Below are positions 1 through 12,725 of a DNA stretch of 64,000 bases, one piece after another. Location: assembly GCA_016802295.1 (NCBI GenBank), contig JAESIW010000180.1, positions 4,633,975-4,697,974 on the forward strand, written 5' to 3'. The DNA is from Brachionus rotundiformis. Its lineage: Eukaryota; Rotifera; Eurotatoria; Ploima; Brachionidae. Under the pieces are notes generated by a model that was not told the origin of the DNA, did no database searches, and saw nothing but the letters and a program-made list of their open reading frames with translations. Each line of letters starts with the position of its first letter. The stretch's first letter is position 1. The translations under genes and the position numbers were made by a program.

Positions 1-3000
1 ACCACAATGATAATTGTTTATATTCGATAATTTTAATTTTTAAATTTAACAAGAATAAGCAGATGTTGAAAAATTATTTAAATAGAAAAATGTCGAGAGA
101 TTTTCATTCTAAAATTAAAATTTAGTTTAAACATAAAACAAATTAAACCAAAAACTCGTTCAAATTGAATTCTCATTCAAACACATTAACGTTATACAAT
201 TTTTTAAGTTAATTTAGGTTTTAAAATAAATAATTTGATCAGACTTAATCAAAACTGAACATTTTAATTAAGTTTTTTTTTGATTAATTTTGATTCAAAA
301 AAGCTTTTTTTGTTTAAAAATAAGTGATAATGATTTTACTTGTATTTTTAATTAATTTTGAAATCTCAAATTGATGCCAGATTTAAAATAATAAAAAAGT
401 TTTAAACTCGATGGTTTTTAAGTCTGAAAAAGTCACTGGAATAAGTCAAGATCCAACTGAATATTTCCTCAAAATATCACCTTAGATTATTTTAAAATAA
501 TTGTCTGAGAACTTTTTTCATTAGAAGCCTTGGGTAGTAAAACCATTTAATTAAATGTGCAAATGGTGTATGAGAAAGATTACCAACGAAATAGCTTTGT
601 ATTTTAAACCAGTCATCTAATTCGTAAAGCTTGTTTTAAATGGAATTTTTTCTAAAAATTAAGCTAATAAGTTTCAGGTTGAAGAAAATTAAATTCTTAA
701 TTTAAATAATAGAATTTAATTTTCATCTCAAAGAAAAAGTTTCACCCAAATACCGTCACGATATAAGTACTAGCAAAAAAATAAAAAAAAAAGAAAGCTT
801 TCTAATATATTTAATTTTTTGCTTAATCGGTGTTGATTTAAAAGTCACTCAAGGAAACATTTCAAATATTTTCAAAAAAAACTTCTCAATTTAAGTATTA
901 ATTTTCTTATTTTCATGGCATTTTATTTTTTACTCTTTCCATTCTAACGATTTCAGCAGCAGGAAATGACAATATAAAATTACCTCATTCAACTATTTAT
1001 AGCAATCAAATCCATTAAGTAATTTTTATGCAAAGACCTAATGGTTTCCTGCTATCAAAAATGTCATTTTTAGTAAATCATGAAGTTCATTCGTTTTAAA
1101 TAAGTAAGTGTTCGTGTATGTAATTATCTGTAAGTCATGTCTTAAAAAAACACATATCATTTAAATCAAAACTTAAAATCTTAGAATCGAAAAAAAAACT
1201 CTATCAAAATCAAATAAAAATTTTGTCAGAATTTTGGAAAGAAATTAGGTAGACATTTTATCCAACTCTCGATCAAATATTTCCAAGAAAAATTAAAATT
1301 TTAATTAACTCCTAATTCATACAGGACAGTATATTGTTCCTTTATAGTACCAATAGATCAGTTAAATACTGTGAAATCATTTGGCTGTAAGTGATTCAAT
1401 TATTTTTGAGCGTAGGTAAAAATTAACTAATAATTTTATTTTCTTATTAATAACTACCATTACACAAATAAATGACATGTTTCCTCTTAGATTTAATAAA
1501 ATTTTTAATAAGCTAGAAATTAAACCAACGTCAATTAGAGACAAAGCATTAAGCTAATACAAACTAAATTTATTTAACTTTTAGTTCTATTTATTAAAAA
1601 AAATTTAATTAATCAAACGTTTGATTGATGAAATCGTATAGAAAGTTCCAATTTACAGCTAAACAACCAAACACATCAACAACAAAGTGCCATAAAAATA
1701 TTGTATTTACTTCCATATTTTATTTTTTGCAGTTAAATAAAGCAATTCCGAACTATGGAATGAAACAATCTCTGCTGAATATGGAACACATACTGTTTAT
1801 AAATCGATCGAGAATTGTTTTTTCTTGTTGTCAAATTCCGAAATTATTTTCTTATATAAATTTTAAATCCTATTTGTCACTTTATATTATTGGCTTTAAG
1901 TCAGAGATTTTCCGTAAGCTTGTGTGCTTCTGTAACATGCTAGCGATTTTTATTATTCATTTTCCTCAATTAAGATTTCAAAACTAACAAATCCAATTTA
2001 AAATTTATCAAACACATTATTAAATCGGCATCGGAATTTGACAAATTAAGAAAAAAAACATGTAAGCTTGTCTATTTTATTTTTATCTAAGTTTTTATCC
2101 GATGTCTGCACGAAGCTTGCATTGAAAAAAGACAAGCCTAAAATTCTTTATCAATTTAATTTAGTTTTAAATTTCGAGTCATTAGCTTTAGCTTTAACTT
2201 TGATAAAAAAAAGTTTATTTAGACCTAATTGTTAAATGGTAATCTCGCAAGGAATCATTTATGACTTTTGTATTGTCTAAAAATATATTCTTTATTATCG
2301 AACAATACAATAAATTTATATAATTAGAAAAATTGAAAATTTCGAATCAAGTTAGTAGAATATTGCCATTTTAAGTTGAATATTTGCATCTATTTTAGTA
2401 AAATTAAAATATTTCCTTCCCAATAAATGGAATGACGGTAAATACAAGACAACATAAAATTGTGTTATTTTAGCTAAATCAAACCCAATAAGGAAACTAT
2501 TTTAAGCAGATAAATAATAATATCCGCTTTAATTTCGTGTTATTGACTAAAGCAATTTTTTTTCAGAGCTCATTTTAAATTTTAAATTTGATGAAAAAAT
2601 TCTTAAGAAAAAAATCCTTATTAAATCTGTTTTTTTAATATTTAGTATTTTAATGCGAGACTATTCGAAACATTTAAAGGAAATAATTTACGGAAATTGA
2701 ACATAGTTCCATTTCAAAATACTATAAAATGTGGTTTGATTAAATTGCATGATTTTTGGTAAAAAGTCACTCAATCAGTTTAATCGAGCTTTTTATTACG
2801 AAATCCCTTACACGCTATTGTATGCTATTTTGTGAAATGTATCTCCCTAAGATCGACTTAAATCGATTTTTCGAAAAATTCCTAATAAGATTTTCTCCAA
2901 TGCTTAACTTAATTAATTTTTATTGCAATTCTGAATTTTATCATCTCATTTTAAAATCGAGGAAAATTATCTAATTGCCACATTCAATTGGCCAAATATC

Positions 3001-3620
3001 ACTTAGAAAATTTGAGACAGGAAATTTTGATCAAAATTTAAAAAATAAAACAATTCCGTACTTGAAATCCAACAACCGGAAATGTTTATTTTTTAAATTC
3101 GAAAATTTATTTCTAATCATAAGTGTTCTTCAAGAGGTATTCCCAACAGTTCCATTGGTGATGTATTAAATATAAGCTCTTTTTGAAAGAAAAAATTAAC
3201 AAAAATCAAAATTACCACTCATGATAATAAATTAATACCCAAGACTGTTTAATTAGAGTGATTAGTAAGCATTATAACATTTATTTACAATCGCTTCGAT
3301 CACAAATTTCAAATTATGAGATAAAATTAGATAATAACTGTAATATTTTTCATGCTCAAATATTTAGGAATTTATGACGCCTTATGTTAAACAAAAATCG
3401 AACCTGTGCTTCTAATTATCCGATTTGTAATCAAGAATATCAAAATACCGACTGGCTTGAAACCTGTTTTCTTGCTCATTCTATTGCTAAAAGAATATAT
3501 TGCATATTATAGGAAATATATTGTTTAATAGGAGAAAATACCGACATTTATTATTTTAAAGATTTAGATAAATAGAACTAGTTGATGAAATAAAAGTAGA
3601 ATAAATTGATTTAAGTTTAA
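1..3620. other. AT-rich intergenic region, no gene recognised
   Basis: The stretch is dominated by A/T runs. A few short open frames exist near 1.6-2.0 kb and 2.75-3.17 kb, but their translations are rich in Phe/Ile/Asn/Lys, look like translated AT-rich noise and match no family I know. It probably contains the upstream regulatory region of the VGLUT gene starting at 3621. I could not define individual sites. Confidence 0.55.
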
Positions 3621-5608
3621 ATGGAGAACATACCAGAGCATCTAAAAGTAAAAAATTTGGTTAATTCGCTGGCAGATACCAAGCAAAAAGTGGGCGGAAG
3701 AGTCAAAAAGTGAGATAAACTAAAATTGTGAATAAAATAATAAAATTTGATAAAATAATTCTAATAAGGATATTTGACAATAAGCATGACATGGATCAAG
3801 AGAATTTGGTGAACAATATTGAATATGGTGAATTAGTGGACGAAGCCGATTATCCAGGTGGTTTCGACGACCAAAATAATTTACATCGAAGCAACAAAAA
3901 TCCAAACTCATACATACCATCTCGTTTTGGCTTTATTTATTCAATATTTCCGTGTTTGAATATGTCCAAAAGATACCAAATCGCTTTTTTGAGCAGTCTT
4001 GGATTTCTGATATCATTTGGAATTCGTTGTAATATGGGCGTAGCTGTTGTTGTAATGGTTCATAATAAAACTATAAAAGACAAGCATGGAAATATAACTG
4101 TGATTGTAAGAAAAATTGAATATAATTTCTAATTAACTTTACTATAAGATAACTTTTTAAGCCGCCAGCGTTTGATTGGGGTCCTGCTACGATAGCTGCT
4201 CTTGATAGCTCATTTTTTTGGGGCTATCTTGTAACACAAGTACCAGGGGGTTATTTGGCGGCAAAATTTCCCGCAAATAAAGTCTTTGGCTTTGCATTGG
4301 TAATTTCCGCATTTCTTAATTGTTTATTACCATCAGCTGCTAAATTTAGTGTCGGATTAGCTATGCTGGTACGTATTTTACAAGGATTGGTCGAGGTAAG
4401 TTTTACAATAATCTTGTGTTTTTGTTTAAAGTAAAAAATAATTTTAAGGGAGTAACTTATCCCGCATGTCATGGCATTTGGCGTCATTGGGCGCCACCGC
4501 TTGAGAGAAGTCGTCTAGCCACTATTTCTTTTACTGGGTCCTATGCTGGAGCTGTCTTAGGAATGCCAATATCGGGAATAATGACTGAGAGAATAAGTTG
4601 GGAATCTTCTTTTTATTTCTATGGAGTTGTTGGTATTATTTGGTTCACTTTTTGGTATTTCAACTCTTATGAAAGACCAGCTACTTGTCCAACTATTAGT
4701 GAAAAAGAAAGAATTTATATCGAAGAAAGCATTGGCGAGTCAAGCTCTTTGGCCACCAAAATGTGGATTAAGCCTCCATGGACAGCTTTTTTTACTTCTA
4801 AAGCAGTATGGGCAATTATTGTTGCTAATTTTTGTCGAAGTTGGTCTTTTTATTTGTTAATAATTGATCAAGCAGAGTATTTCAAGGAGGCTCTTGGCTA
4901 TAACTTAGGCAATGTAAATTTTGGCGACTAAAATTTATCAGGTTTGATTTTGGAATTTTTTTAGGTTGGTTTAGCGGCGGCCCTGCCTCACTTAACAATG
5001 TCTTTAATTGTTCCTGTAGGCGGACAAATTGCTGATTATCTGCGGAAAAATCATTTTAGCACTACAATAGTCAGAAAACTGATGAATTGTGGTGGCTTTG
5101 GAATGGAGGCTGTTTTTCTGTTGGTTGTAGCCTATGCCCAGAATCCGGTAGTGGCTATCGCTTTTTTAACGATCGCTGTTGGATTTAGTGGATTTGCTAT
5201 CAGCGGCTTTAATGTAAATCATTTAGACATAGCACCGCGCTATGCAAGTATACTAATGGGAATTTCTAATGGATGTGGTACATTGGCAGGAATGTTGTGT
5301 CCCATAGTAGTCGAAAGCTTGACAACAAAAGGGGTAATTTTAAGAGACAAAAGATTGAAAACTTTGGTTTATTTTTATTTTTAAAGACAAAAGAAGAGTG
5401 GTCAAGAGTCTTTTTAATAGCCAGTTTAATTCATTTTGGCGGAGTTATATTTTATGGAATATTTGCTTCTGGTGAAAAACAATCTTGGGCAGATCCAAAA
5501 GAAGAAGAAGAGAATGAATGGAAAATGGCTGAAGATATGTCTAAAAGTTACGGAGCAATTTCAGAGACAAACTTTGTTGAAAATCCGCTTTTCAATACAG
5601 AAAAATAA
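3621..5608 (+). CDS. VGLUT: Vesicular glutamate transporter (SLC17A6/7/8 family), six exons
   Basis: This proton-driven MFS transporter loads glutamate into synaptic vesicles. Proposed exons are 3621-3709, 3769-4105, 4162-4395, 4449-4913, 4965-5333 and 5387-5608, all phase-consistent, giving about 571 aa (family about 560-590). Family signatures are dense: SFGIRCNMGVAV in the first membrane segment, FFWGYLVTQVPGG, RILQGLVEGVTYPACHGIW across an intron, WAPPLERSRLATISFTGSYAGA, IVANFCRSWSFYLL, IVPVGGQIADYLR, RKLMNCGGFGMEA, GFSGFAISGFNVNHLDIAP and FYGIFASGEKQ. The acidic tail ends with a SYGA motif as in vertebrate VGLUTs. The first exon is inferred: starting at 3621 and splicing at 3710/3768 gives an N-terminus resembling that of VGLUTs, whereas starting in exon 2 would leave intronic-looking codons. 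The family call is firm. The assignment of the first exon is moderate. Confidence 0.95.
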
Positions 5609-8600
5609 TCATCAAGTAGATATGTTATGCAATGAAAATCATAGCATCTTTGTCTTGAAAATTTTTTGCTTTTTTTATGCTAAAAATATTTTGTTTTACC
5701 GAAAAAAGTTCTAGAAAATATTAATTGTTATCAAGTGTTAGATCTATATATCCTGTGTTTTTTAAAATGTCATATTTAATTTTACCCTAAAATTTATTTC
5801 ATTTTGAATTTTTTTTCCAAAATGTTTTCCAAATTGTAAATAAAAAAAAATTAATTAAGAATTAAACTTTAGTTTTTTTTGCCCAAAAAATGAGATGTGA
5901 GGTTGAAATAAGCTTTTTGATAAAATTTTTCAAAGCTTCAAATATCAATTTCTTTTATGGATCTAAAATTGGATTCAAAAAGAGCATGTGGTCCCATAGG
6001 ATCTTATTTTTATTGATTGATAAATTATTTATATTAAAATAATTAATTTAATCTTTTTTAAAAATTAATCGGTACAGAAGTTCAGTTTAATTTCAAAAAT
6101 TGATCAAAATAATAAGATTTTTTGAAGGGATCTCATACTACATTTATCTCATAGATTTTATTATATAATTCTATCAGGAAATGGTTTTAGTTTATGGTTG
6201 AATTTACAAATAGATTAAATTATTGCATTACGGTTTGAAAATCAATTCATTTGAATTAACTTGATTTCATTTTTTAATTAATTATTTTGATTGTGTATAA
6301 ATAATGCTAAAATCTTTTAACTGAATTTAATCCTTTATTTAAAGAAAAATTAGCGTTAAAAATATATTTTTTGTTTGAATCAATTAAAATCTATGCAAAA
6401 GCTAATCAAATGAATTCATTAAGAATATAACTTTTTATCTAAATCATAAATCTCTAATGTTAATTTTTTTGTTGGGAATTAAATTCGAATAATTGTCTAA
6501 AAAAATTATTTCTAATGATATATTAGCTAATAAAAATGAAAATTTCTGTTCACTTTTATTCAATTATTGTATTGTACTCTATAGTTAATTAAAGGAAGCT
6601 TGTTAAATTTGAAATTCAAATATCGAATATTAAAATTATTTTATTCTAAAACTTAAATATTGTTCTTTATTTAAAAAATTCTAATTTAAAGGAAAAATTC
6701 AACTTATTTATTAAATTATTGTATTTTTTAACAATATTTACAATTATTGATTTTTAAATTAAAAATAGAAGTCTACTAATCTATCAAATTTATCGATTTA
6801 AATTTGTTAATTTTTAGTTTTCTTTTTAATTTTGCTATCTGAACAACTAAAATAAAAAACAAAATAACAATAAAATATAAAAATAATTTTATTTGCATTT
6901 CGATTTGATAATTTTATAAGGTAAAAAAATAACAACTTTTCATTGATCGTGCATCCTGTCAAAATAAATCATTAAATTTAAATATTTAAAGATTATAATT
7001 AATTTTGAATGTAATGACAGAATCATTCCTATTCACACAGTTCTCTTGATAATTTTTATCAAAAGCATAGAACTTAGATGTTGATCAAACTATTAGATAT
7101 TAATAAGTTATTTCTTTAATGTCTTTTGGGATAATGAACTAAGATTTTTGTAATGCAAGAGATACTGATATATCAAAATAGAGATACGCTCTTTTTCATA
7201 CTGATCCAAAGGCAAAATACAATTTTTGAAATTTTGTTTCTTTTTGTATTTAAAACAACTTTTTATAATCAAAATAAAATAATAAACTAATCAATTATTT
7301 TAAATGTTTTTATCAATTCAGATATTTTTATTCAATATGTGAAAGAATAAAATAATTAATCAAATAATCAATTTTTAGATTTTACATTTAGCTGTCAAAT
7401 TTGAAATAATAAAACTTATCTTAAATTAACCAACTTGATTATCGTTGTAGTTCCTTGAACATGTTTTCAACAGATAATAAACATTTATAAACAAAAGATC
7501 TCTGGAAAATAAAATTGATAGGCTTATTTTAATCTTGATTTATAGAGAATATGCACCTTGTAGGAAAAGCAAGTAAAATTTTTTATCAAAAATTGTTATT
7601 AGTAAAAAATCTATTGAGGATTATTGAAACCAAAGGATTTCTATCTAACAACTTTTTTATTATATAAAATCAAAACCAATAAGTTAATGTTCTAATAGAC
7701 CCTGTAGGAAAATTTATTAGTTTTCAAATGGAAATTAATATTAACTCAGAATCTTATCTTGAGTTATCCAAAGCTCAAATTTATGATTGTTATTTCATGT
7801 TTTATATTTTTATATGACTTTTTATGTTGTTAAGGATAAAAATTATTTTCTAATTTTTAAGACTTTTTTTCCTAACAATAGGGTCATTCATTCTAAAACA
7901 GTTGTTTTTTTTACATTTTAAAATTAACTTAGATAAAAATACTTAATTTTTTTATTTTTATTATTTTAGCTAATTTAAATTAACGACTCTATTTTAATGC
8001 TTTTTGTAAATATTAGGATTATCGAAAGTTTGTTAACACTTGTTTTAAAAGACCTTTGAATTGAATCGGAGTGATTAATATGTATTTTTTAGTTTCAATA
8101 AATATCGCGAATTAAGTTTGATTAATTGTAACTATTCAACGCTTTTAAAAAGATCAAATCAAAAAATTTAAAATATCATTACATCGATTTACATTTAGCC
8201 AAGATAAGTTTGATTTTATTGCCTATTTTTAATCACTAAAGAAACATATTGCTTTATTTAAATGATTTAAGTTTCTTTACCATGATAAGAGTTGTAAAGC
8301 ATATTCGACAACATTTATCACTAATAATTAAGTGTTTAAATTGGATTATAAAGTTTTAAAAATAAAAAGCGATTTTCATAATCATTTTAACTGGCAAAGC
8401 TAATATTAGTTATATTGTCTCATAATTTATAATCAAAATTTATTTTAATCTAGCTCAACTAGTTTTTCTCAATCTAAAATAATTTTTATAATTTTTTTGT
8501 TTTTGATGCTAATTATTTAAAGCTTTCAACTTGAATGAAAAATTTAGGAGAGTTTTCAAAAACCTTGAAATAAAAAAAGATTATAACTTTAAGATAAGTT

Positions 8601-9393
8601 TAATTAATTACGCCAGTTTTTTTTTAACCTTAGCTAAAATCAACAGGGTTTCAGTAAATTTATACATATACTAATTAATCAGTTAACAAAAATTAAACCA
8701 CACAAAATGTCAAAATAACAAATTTATAGATTTCACTTGATTCATTTGTATTGAATTTTTATTTCAATCAAGCAGCAAGAAATTTAAGAGAAGGAAAAAT
8801 CGAAAAGAAAATTTAAATCAATTAGATTAAATTTCGAAATTAAAATATTTTTTAAAATTTAAGTGCAATAATTGAGACCATAAAAAAGCAGCAAATATGG
8901 TAGGAGATAAGGCAATTATTTCATTGATCAAATAACAACAAAAAAATCTATTTTATTACATAATTTAAAAGAAACATCTAAATCCAATTTCATTGTTTTT
9001 TAATTATATTTTTAGAATGGTTAAATAAATAATAAAAATGTTGGAAACTTTTATTTTTTTTTACACTGCTTTAATAAATTAAAAAATTCAAATATTCAAT
9101 TTGAATATTGAATTTTAGTTTTATATGTTTAAAAACTGACTAAAAAAATTAGAGAGAGAGAAAAATAAGCAACTAGTTTTTCGAATAATCAATAGCATAT
9201 ATAGCAAGTATATTTACCTTAAGATTGTATCTCTGATATATCCTCAAACTTAGCTGCAAGTTTGAAAAAAATATATTCCTAAACAAAGCCATTAATTAGT
9301 TTTAAATTAAAGATAAACTTCGGGGCAAAAATGATAAATTAAACTATTTTATTTCCCAAAAAGAACTAAATTCTAAAAATAACTCGCATCAAA
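5609..9393. other. AT-rich intergenic region between VGLUT and GPCR
   Basis: About 3.8 kb of A/T-rich sequence with no long open frame and no recognisable protein similarity or repeat array. It presumably holds the VGLUT 3' UTR and the GPCR upstream region. Confidence 0.5.
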
Positions 9394-10731
9394 ATGGAAG
9401 TTCAATTATTAAACGCTAATTACACGACAAATACTAATTATTCAGCTAATATTTCTAATCATATACAGCCAGATCCCAATTTTTTCGAATACAACTTATG
9501 GCAAAAAATCCTATTCTCATGCTTTATGTTTCCAATAATGTTTTTTTCAATAGTTGGCAACATATTGGTTATAATTGCCATAATTAAGAATGAAAAATTG
9601 CACAAAATTAGTAATATATTTTTGGCATCGCTGGCTATAGCAGATTGTTCGGTGGGAATTTTGGCCATGCCGCCTAATGCGATTCAATTGCTCAGTGGAA
9701 AATGGTACTTCAAGTCCCAGTTTTGTAAATTTTGGTTTTCGTGTGACGTATTGTTCTCGACTGCGTCTATACTCCATTTATGCTGTATCGCTATTGACCG
9801 CTATCTAAGCGTGTCCGATAAATATGTTTATTCATATGTGAGAGAGGATCCGACTGGGACTCGAGTCAAGTTAATGATTGGTGGATGTTGGATCACTAGT
9901 GCTTTACTGTCGTTTATCCCCATATTTACCGGAATTTTCACTACGCAAGAACATTGGCAAGCTATCCACCAGCTTGATTATACTACTGGCTACTGCGCTT
10001 TTAAAGTCAATTTACCATACCGGTTTATTTCATCTGTTATATCATTTTGGTTACCTTGCTTTGGCTTGGTTGCTTTCTATTCTTTGGTGTGCATCAAGGC
10101 TTATAAAATAGAGAAAAAGCATCAGAGAGATTTTTTTAACAATTCGAAAAGAGAATCAAACAATTCAGATAGAAGAAAATTTTCCGAAATTTTAATCACA
10201 GAAGGTCAAAACTTAATCAGATCATTTAAAAAGATAAATAGGCAAAAAAAAAGCAGCAGTTTTGATGTAAAGATTGGTGAATCACAAAGCTTATCAAAAC
10301 GAAATAGCAGCGTGGTTAAGCGAGACTCTCAATTGGGAATTTGGCGTTCAGAGTTCAGCATGATTCGAACACTTGGATTTGTTATGGCTGTTTTTATTCT
10401 ATGTTGGTTGTTTTTTTTCTTGCGTTATACTTTTTGTGGACCAACATTTAACATATGTTCAGATTATATTTCAAATAGTGTTATAATTGAAGACGTACTT
10501 TTCTGGATAGGCTACTTCAATTCTATGGTCAATCCATTTTTGTACAACTATACAAATAAAGACTTTCAACGAGCCTTCAAAAAATTGCTGAAATTCGATC
10601 GACGGCATGGTTGTTGTTTCGGAATGCTAGGCAAAAAGTATCCATCGAACATGTCATCTCGAAAAACAACCTTAGACGAGCCAGGTCCAGCTAATTTAAA
10701 TCTTTTAGATAACACACACATATCCAGATAA
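9394..10731 (+). CDS. Class A biogenic-amine GPCR, beta-octopamine-receptor-like
   Basis: This single-exon 445-aa seven-transmembrane receptor is probably for octopamine or a related monoamine and would be Gs-coupled if the family call holds. Visible features are N-glycosylation sequons near residues 9-21, the TM1 GN motif, the TM2 LASLAIAD motif, the amine-binding Asp118 in TM3 followed by STASILHLCCIAIDRY (DRY 135-137), the disulphide pair Cys111/Cys201, and NPFLY at 380-384. The FIPIFTGIFTTQEH stretch and CAFKVNLPYRFISS before TM5 closely resemble insect and mollusc beta-octopamine receptors. The third intracellular loop is about 85 residues and Ser/Lys-rich. The TM6 CWxP motif reads CWLF, so the hinge proline is absent, which is unusual. 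The ligand is inferred; a serotonin or dopamine receptor of this clade is the alternative. Confidence 0.9.
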   Translation: MEVQLLNANYTTNTNYSANISNHIQPDPNFFEYNLWQKILFSCFMFPIMFFSIVGNILVIIAIIKNEKLHKISNIFLASLAIADCSVGILAMPPNAIQLLSGKWYFKSQFCKFWFSCDVLFSTASILHLCCIAIDRYLSVSDKYVYSYVREDPTGTRVKLMIGGCWITSALLSFIPIFTGIFTTQEHWQAIHQLDYTTGYCAFKVNLPYRFISSVISFWLPCFGLVAFYSLVCIKAYKIEKKHQRDFFNNSKRESNNSDRRKFSEILITEGQNLIRSFKKINRQKKSSSFDVKIGESQSLSKRNSSVVKRDSQLGIWRSEFSMIRTLGFVMAVFILCWLFFFLRYTFCGPTFNICSDYISNSVIIEDVLFWIGYFNSMVNPFLYNYTNKDFQRAFKKLLKFDRRHGCCFGMLGKKYPSNMSSRKTTLDEPGPANLNLLDNTHISR

Positions 10732-11309
10732 AATAAAACAATACAACTAAAAATCACGGATAAATTTATGTTGTGGAAAAGTTTTCCAAAGAGGGAAATA
10801 AATGGTGAAATAGTATATTTTAATAATAAAATTTAGTTATTAGTATCTAGATTTTTTTGAAAATTTTTTCTTTTACTAACAAATAAAATTTTTAAAATAT
10901 CTAAATTTGAAAATTAATGATACAACTTTGATTTGAGTTTATTTTTAAATGTAGATTTTGGAATTTAGAATGAAAGTCCAGAGGATAGATTGCACAATAA
11001 ATTTTGATTTTAATTAAATCATTTACTAATTAATCGAAAAATCCCATAAGCCTCGAGGTGAATTTATATGTATTTAAATCAAATTTAATTGAAATCTAAG
11101 AAATTTTATCTAAATGAATATAAAAAAATGGCAAAAATTTTTTTTTCAAGAGTCTAAACATTTTAAAAGATACAAGTTTTTTATTTACGAAATTTATTAT
11201 AAAGAAAAAATACTCTGCTTGAAAGTCTTTCGAAGCCAGTGGTTGGTGCGTGTCAAAAAAGAGAAACTATATAGAAATAAAAATTATGAAAAGAATTTAT
11301 CTAAATAAT

Positions 11310-12725
11310 GTAAAAAAGGTTAGTGAAAAAGTTAGAGCCAAATAAAGCCATTGGACCCGACAGGATTCATGGATTTGTCCCAAAAAATTGTGCCAAGTCA
11401 TTTTCTCTTCCTCTTTTAATTCTTTTCAGAAAATCATTAATTTTAGGAAAGTTACCATAAGTCTGGAAACAAGCAAATGTAACACCGTTACACAAAGGGT
11501 ATCGATAACTTGTATTGTATGCAAAGTTTTGGAGTCCATAATTAAAGGACCAATTTTAGAGCATTTACTTAAAAACAATTTAATTTCCACATCACAGCAA
11601 GGGTTCTTACCAAAAAAGTCATGTCTGACCAGTTTAATGGAAACTTTAAATTTTATTACTAAAGCGATGTCTGATGGTTTACTAGTTGACATCATTTACA
11701 CAGATTTCGCAAAGGCTTTCGATAAAGTCTCTCATAGAAAGCTTCTGCATAAACTCAAATTTTTTGGGTTTGGTGAAGGCCTGATAAATTGGATAAAAGA
11801 GTTTCTTTTAGAATGTTCACAAAGAGAAGTATTTGGAGATACAAAGTCAAATTGAGTAAAGTTAAAAGTGAAGTTCCACAAGGTTCAGTGCTAGGTCCTC
11901 TCTTCTTTATTATTTATATAAACGATATGTTGAATATTGTCCAAAACCATTGTGAAGCTTATGCTGATGACACTAAGATAATGTCGAAAATTGAAAATTC
12001 CAACTTGATTTACAATCTACAATCAGATATAGTGTGTAAATGGTAAAAAGAATGGTCGACTCAGCTAAATGAAAATAAATGCAAATTGCATATTGGCAAC
12101 AAAAATCCAGAGTTTGATTATAAAATTGGCTTGAAAACCCTCAGTAAGTCAAAAGTCTAAAGAGATTTGGGTATTTACATACAGAGTGATTTAAAATGGG
12201 CTACCCAAGTCAAAAATGCTACATCTAAAGCAATGTTCATGGTGTCCTTATTTAGAAAAAGACATAAATGAATTTGAGAGAGTTCAACGAAGAGCAACTA
12301 AGTTGCTCCAGAAGTGCGTGACTTGGATTATCAGCAACGCTTGTTAAGGCTATATTTAACAAACTTGATTACAAGAAGATTAAGAGGTGACCTAATTCAG
12401 ATGTACAAATTGGTAAACAATTATTAACAAATTGAATTTAATAAAGGAATAAATTACAGTCTTAACACAATACCACCTGGTAGCCGAATGTATGAATTGA
12501 AGAGAAATAGCTATTGTCTAACATGTAAAAGAATAAAGAATTTTCTTCCAAAATATAACTTTTTTACAAATAGAGTCGTGAAAGGATGGAATAAACTCCC
12601 GAAAGATGTAGTAAATGCAAATAATCTAAATAGTTTCAAAGCGAAGCTTGATTGCTGGATGGCGAAACAAATAGAAGCGAAGAATCTCTAAGCTGCAGTT
12701 TAAACTACTACTACTACTATTTAAT
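11310..12725 (+). mobile_element. Decayed CR1/Jockey-type LINE (reverse transcriptase region)
   Basis: This is the reverse-transcriptase part of a non-LTR retrotransposon, broken by several frameshifts and stops. In order it shows an AIGPDRIH fingers segment at about 11.35 kb, a CKVLESIIKGPILEHL segment, TDFAKAFDKVSHRKLL at about 11.70 kb, QGSVLGPLFF (QGSVLGP motif) at about 11.88 kb, the catalytic YADD at about 11.96 kb, and a C-terminal NRVVKGWNKLP segment before a stop at 12691. A stretch of the connection region between about 12.22 and 12.24 kb appears deleted. The 5' end is missing. It ends in an ACT trinucleotide tail at 12704-12719. It is not expected to be active. Confidence 0.9.
12704..12719 (+). 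repeat. (ACT)n tail of the LINE
   Basis: About five ACT units lie 13 bases after the LINE stop codon and are followed by ATTTA. A minus-strand LINE at 58.6-59.8 kb has the same trinucleotide tail in its own sense direction. Short simple-repeat 3' ends are typical of CR1-like elements. Confidence 0.8.

Noticed and set aside
1625..3169. Open frames of 120, 72 and 64 codons on the plus strand
   Set aside because: Low-complexity Phe/Ile/Lys/Asn translations, no splice partner forming a longer protein, and no family resemblance; expected by chance in AT-rich DNA.
3395..3440. TCGAACC near 3399, a possible reverse-strand tRNA B box
   Set aside because: No acceptor stem, D-arm or anticodon arm can be folded around it.
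9547..9777. Minus-strand frames inside the GPCR
   Set aside because: Antisense shadows of a well-supported receptor gene.
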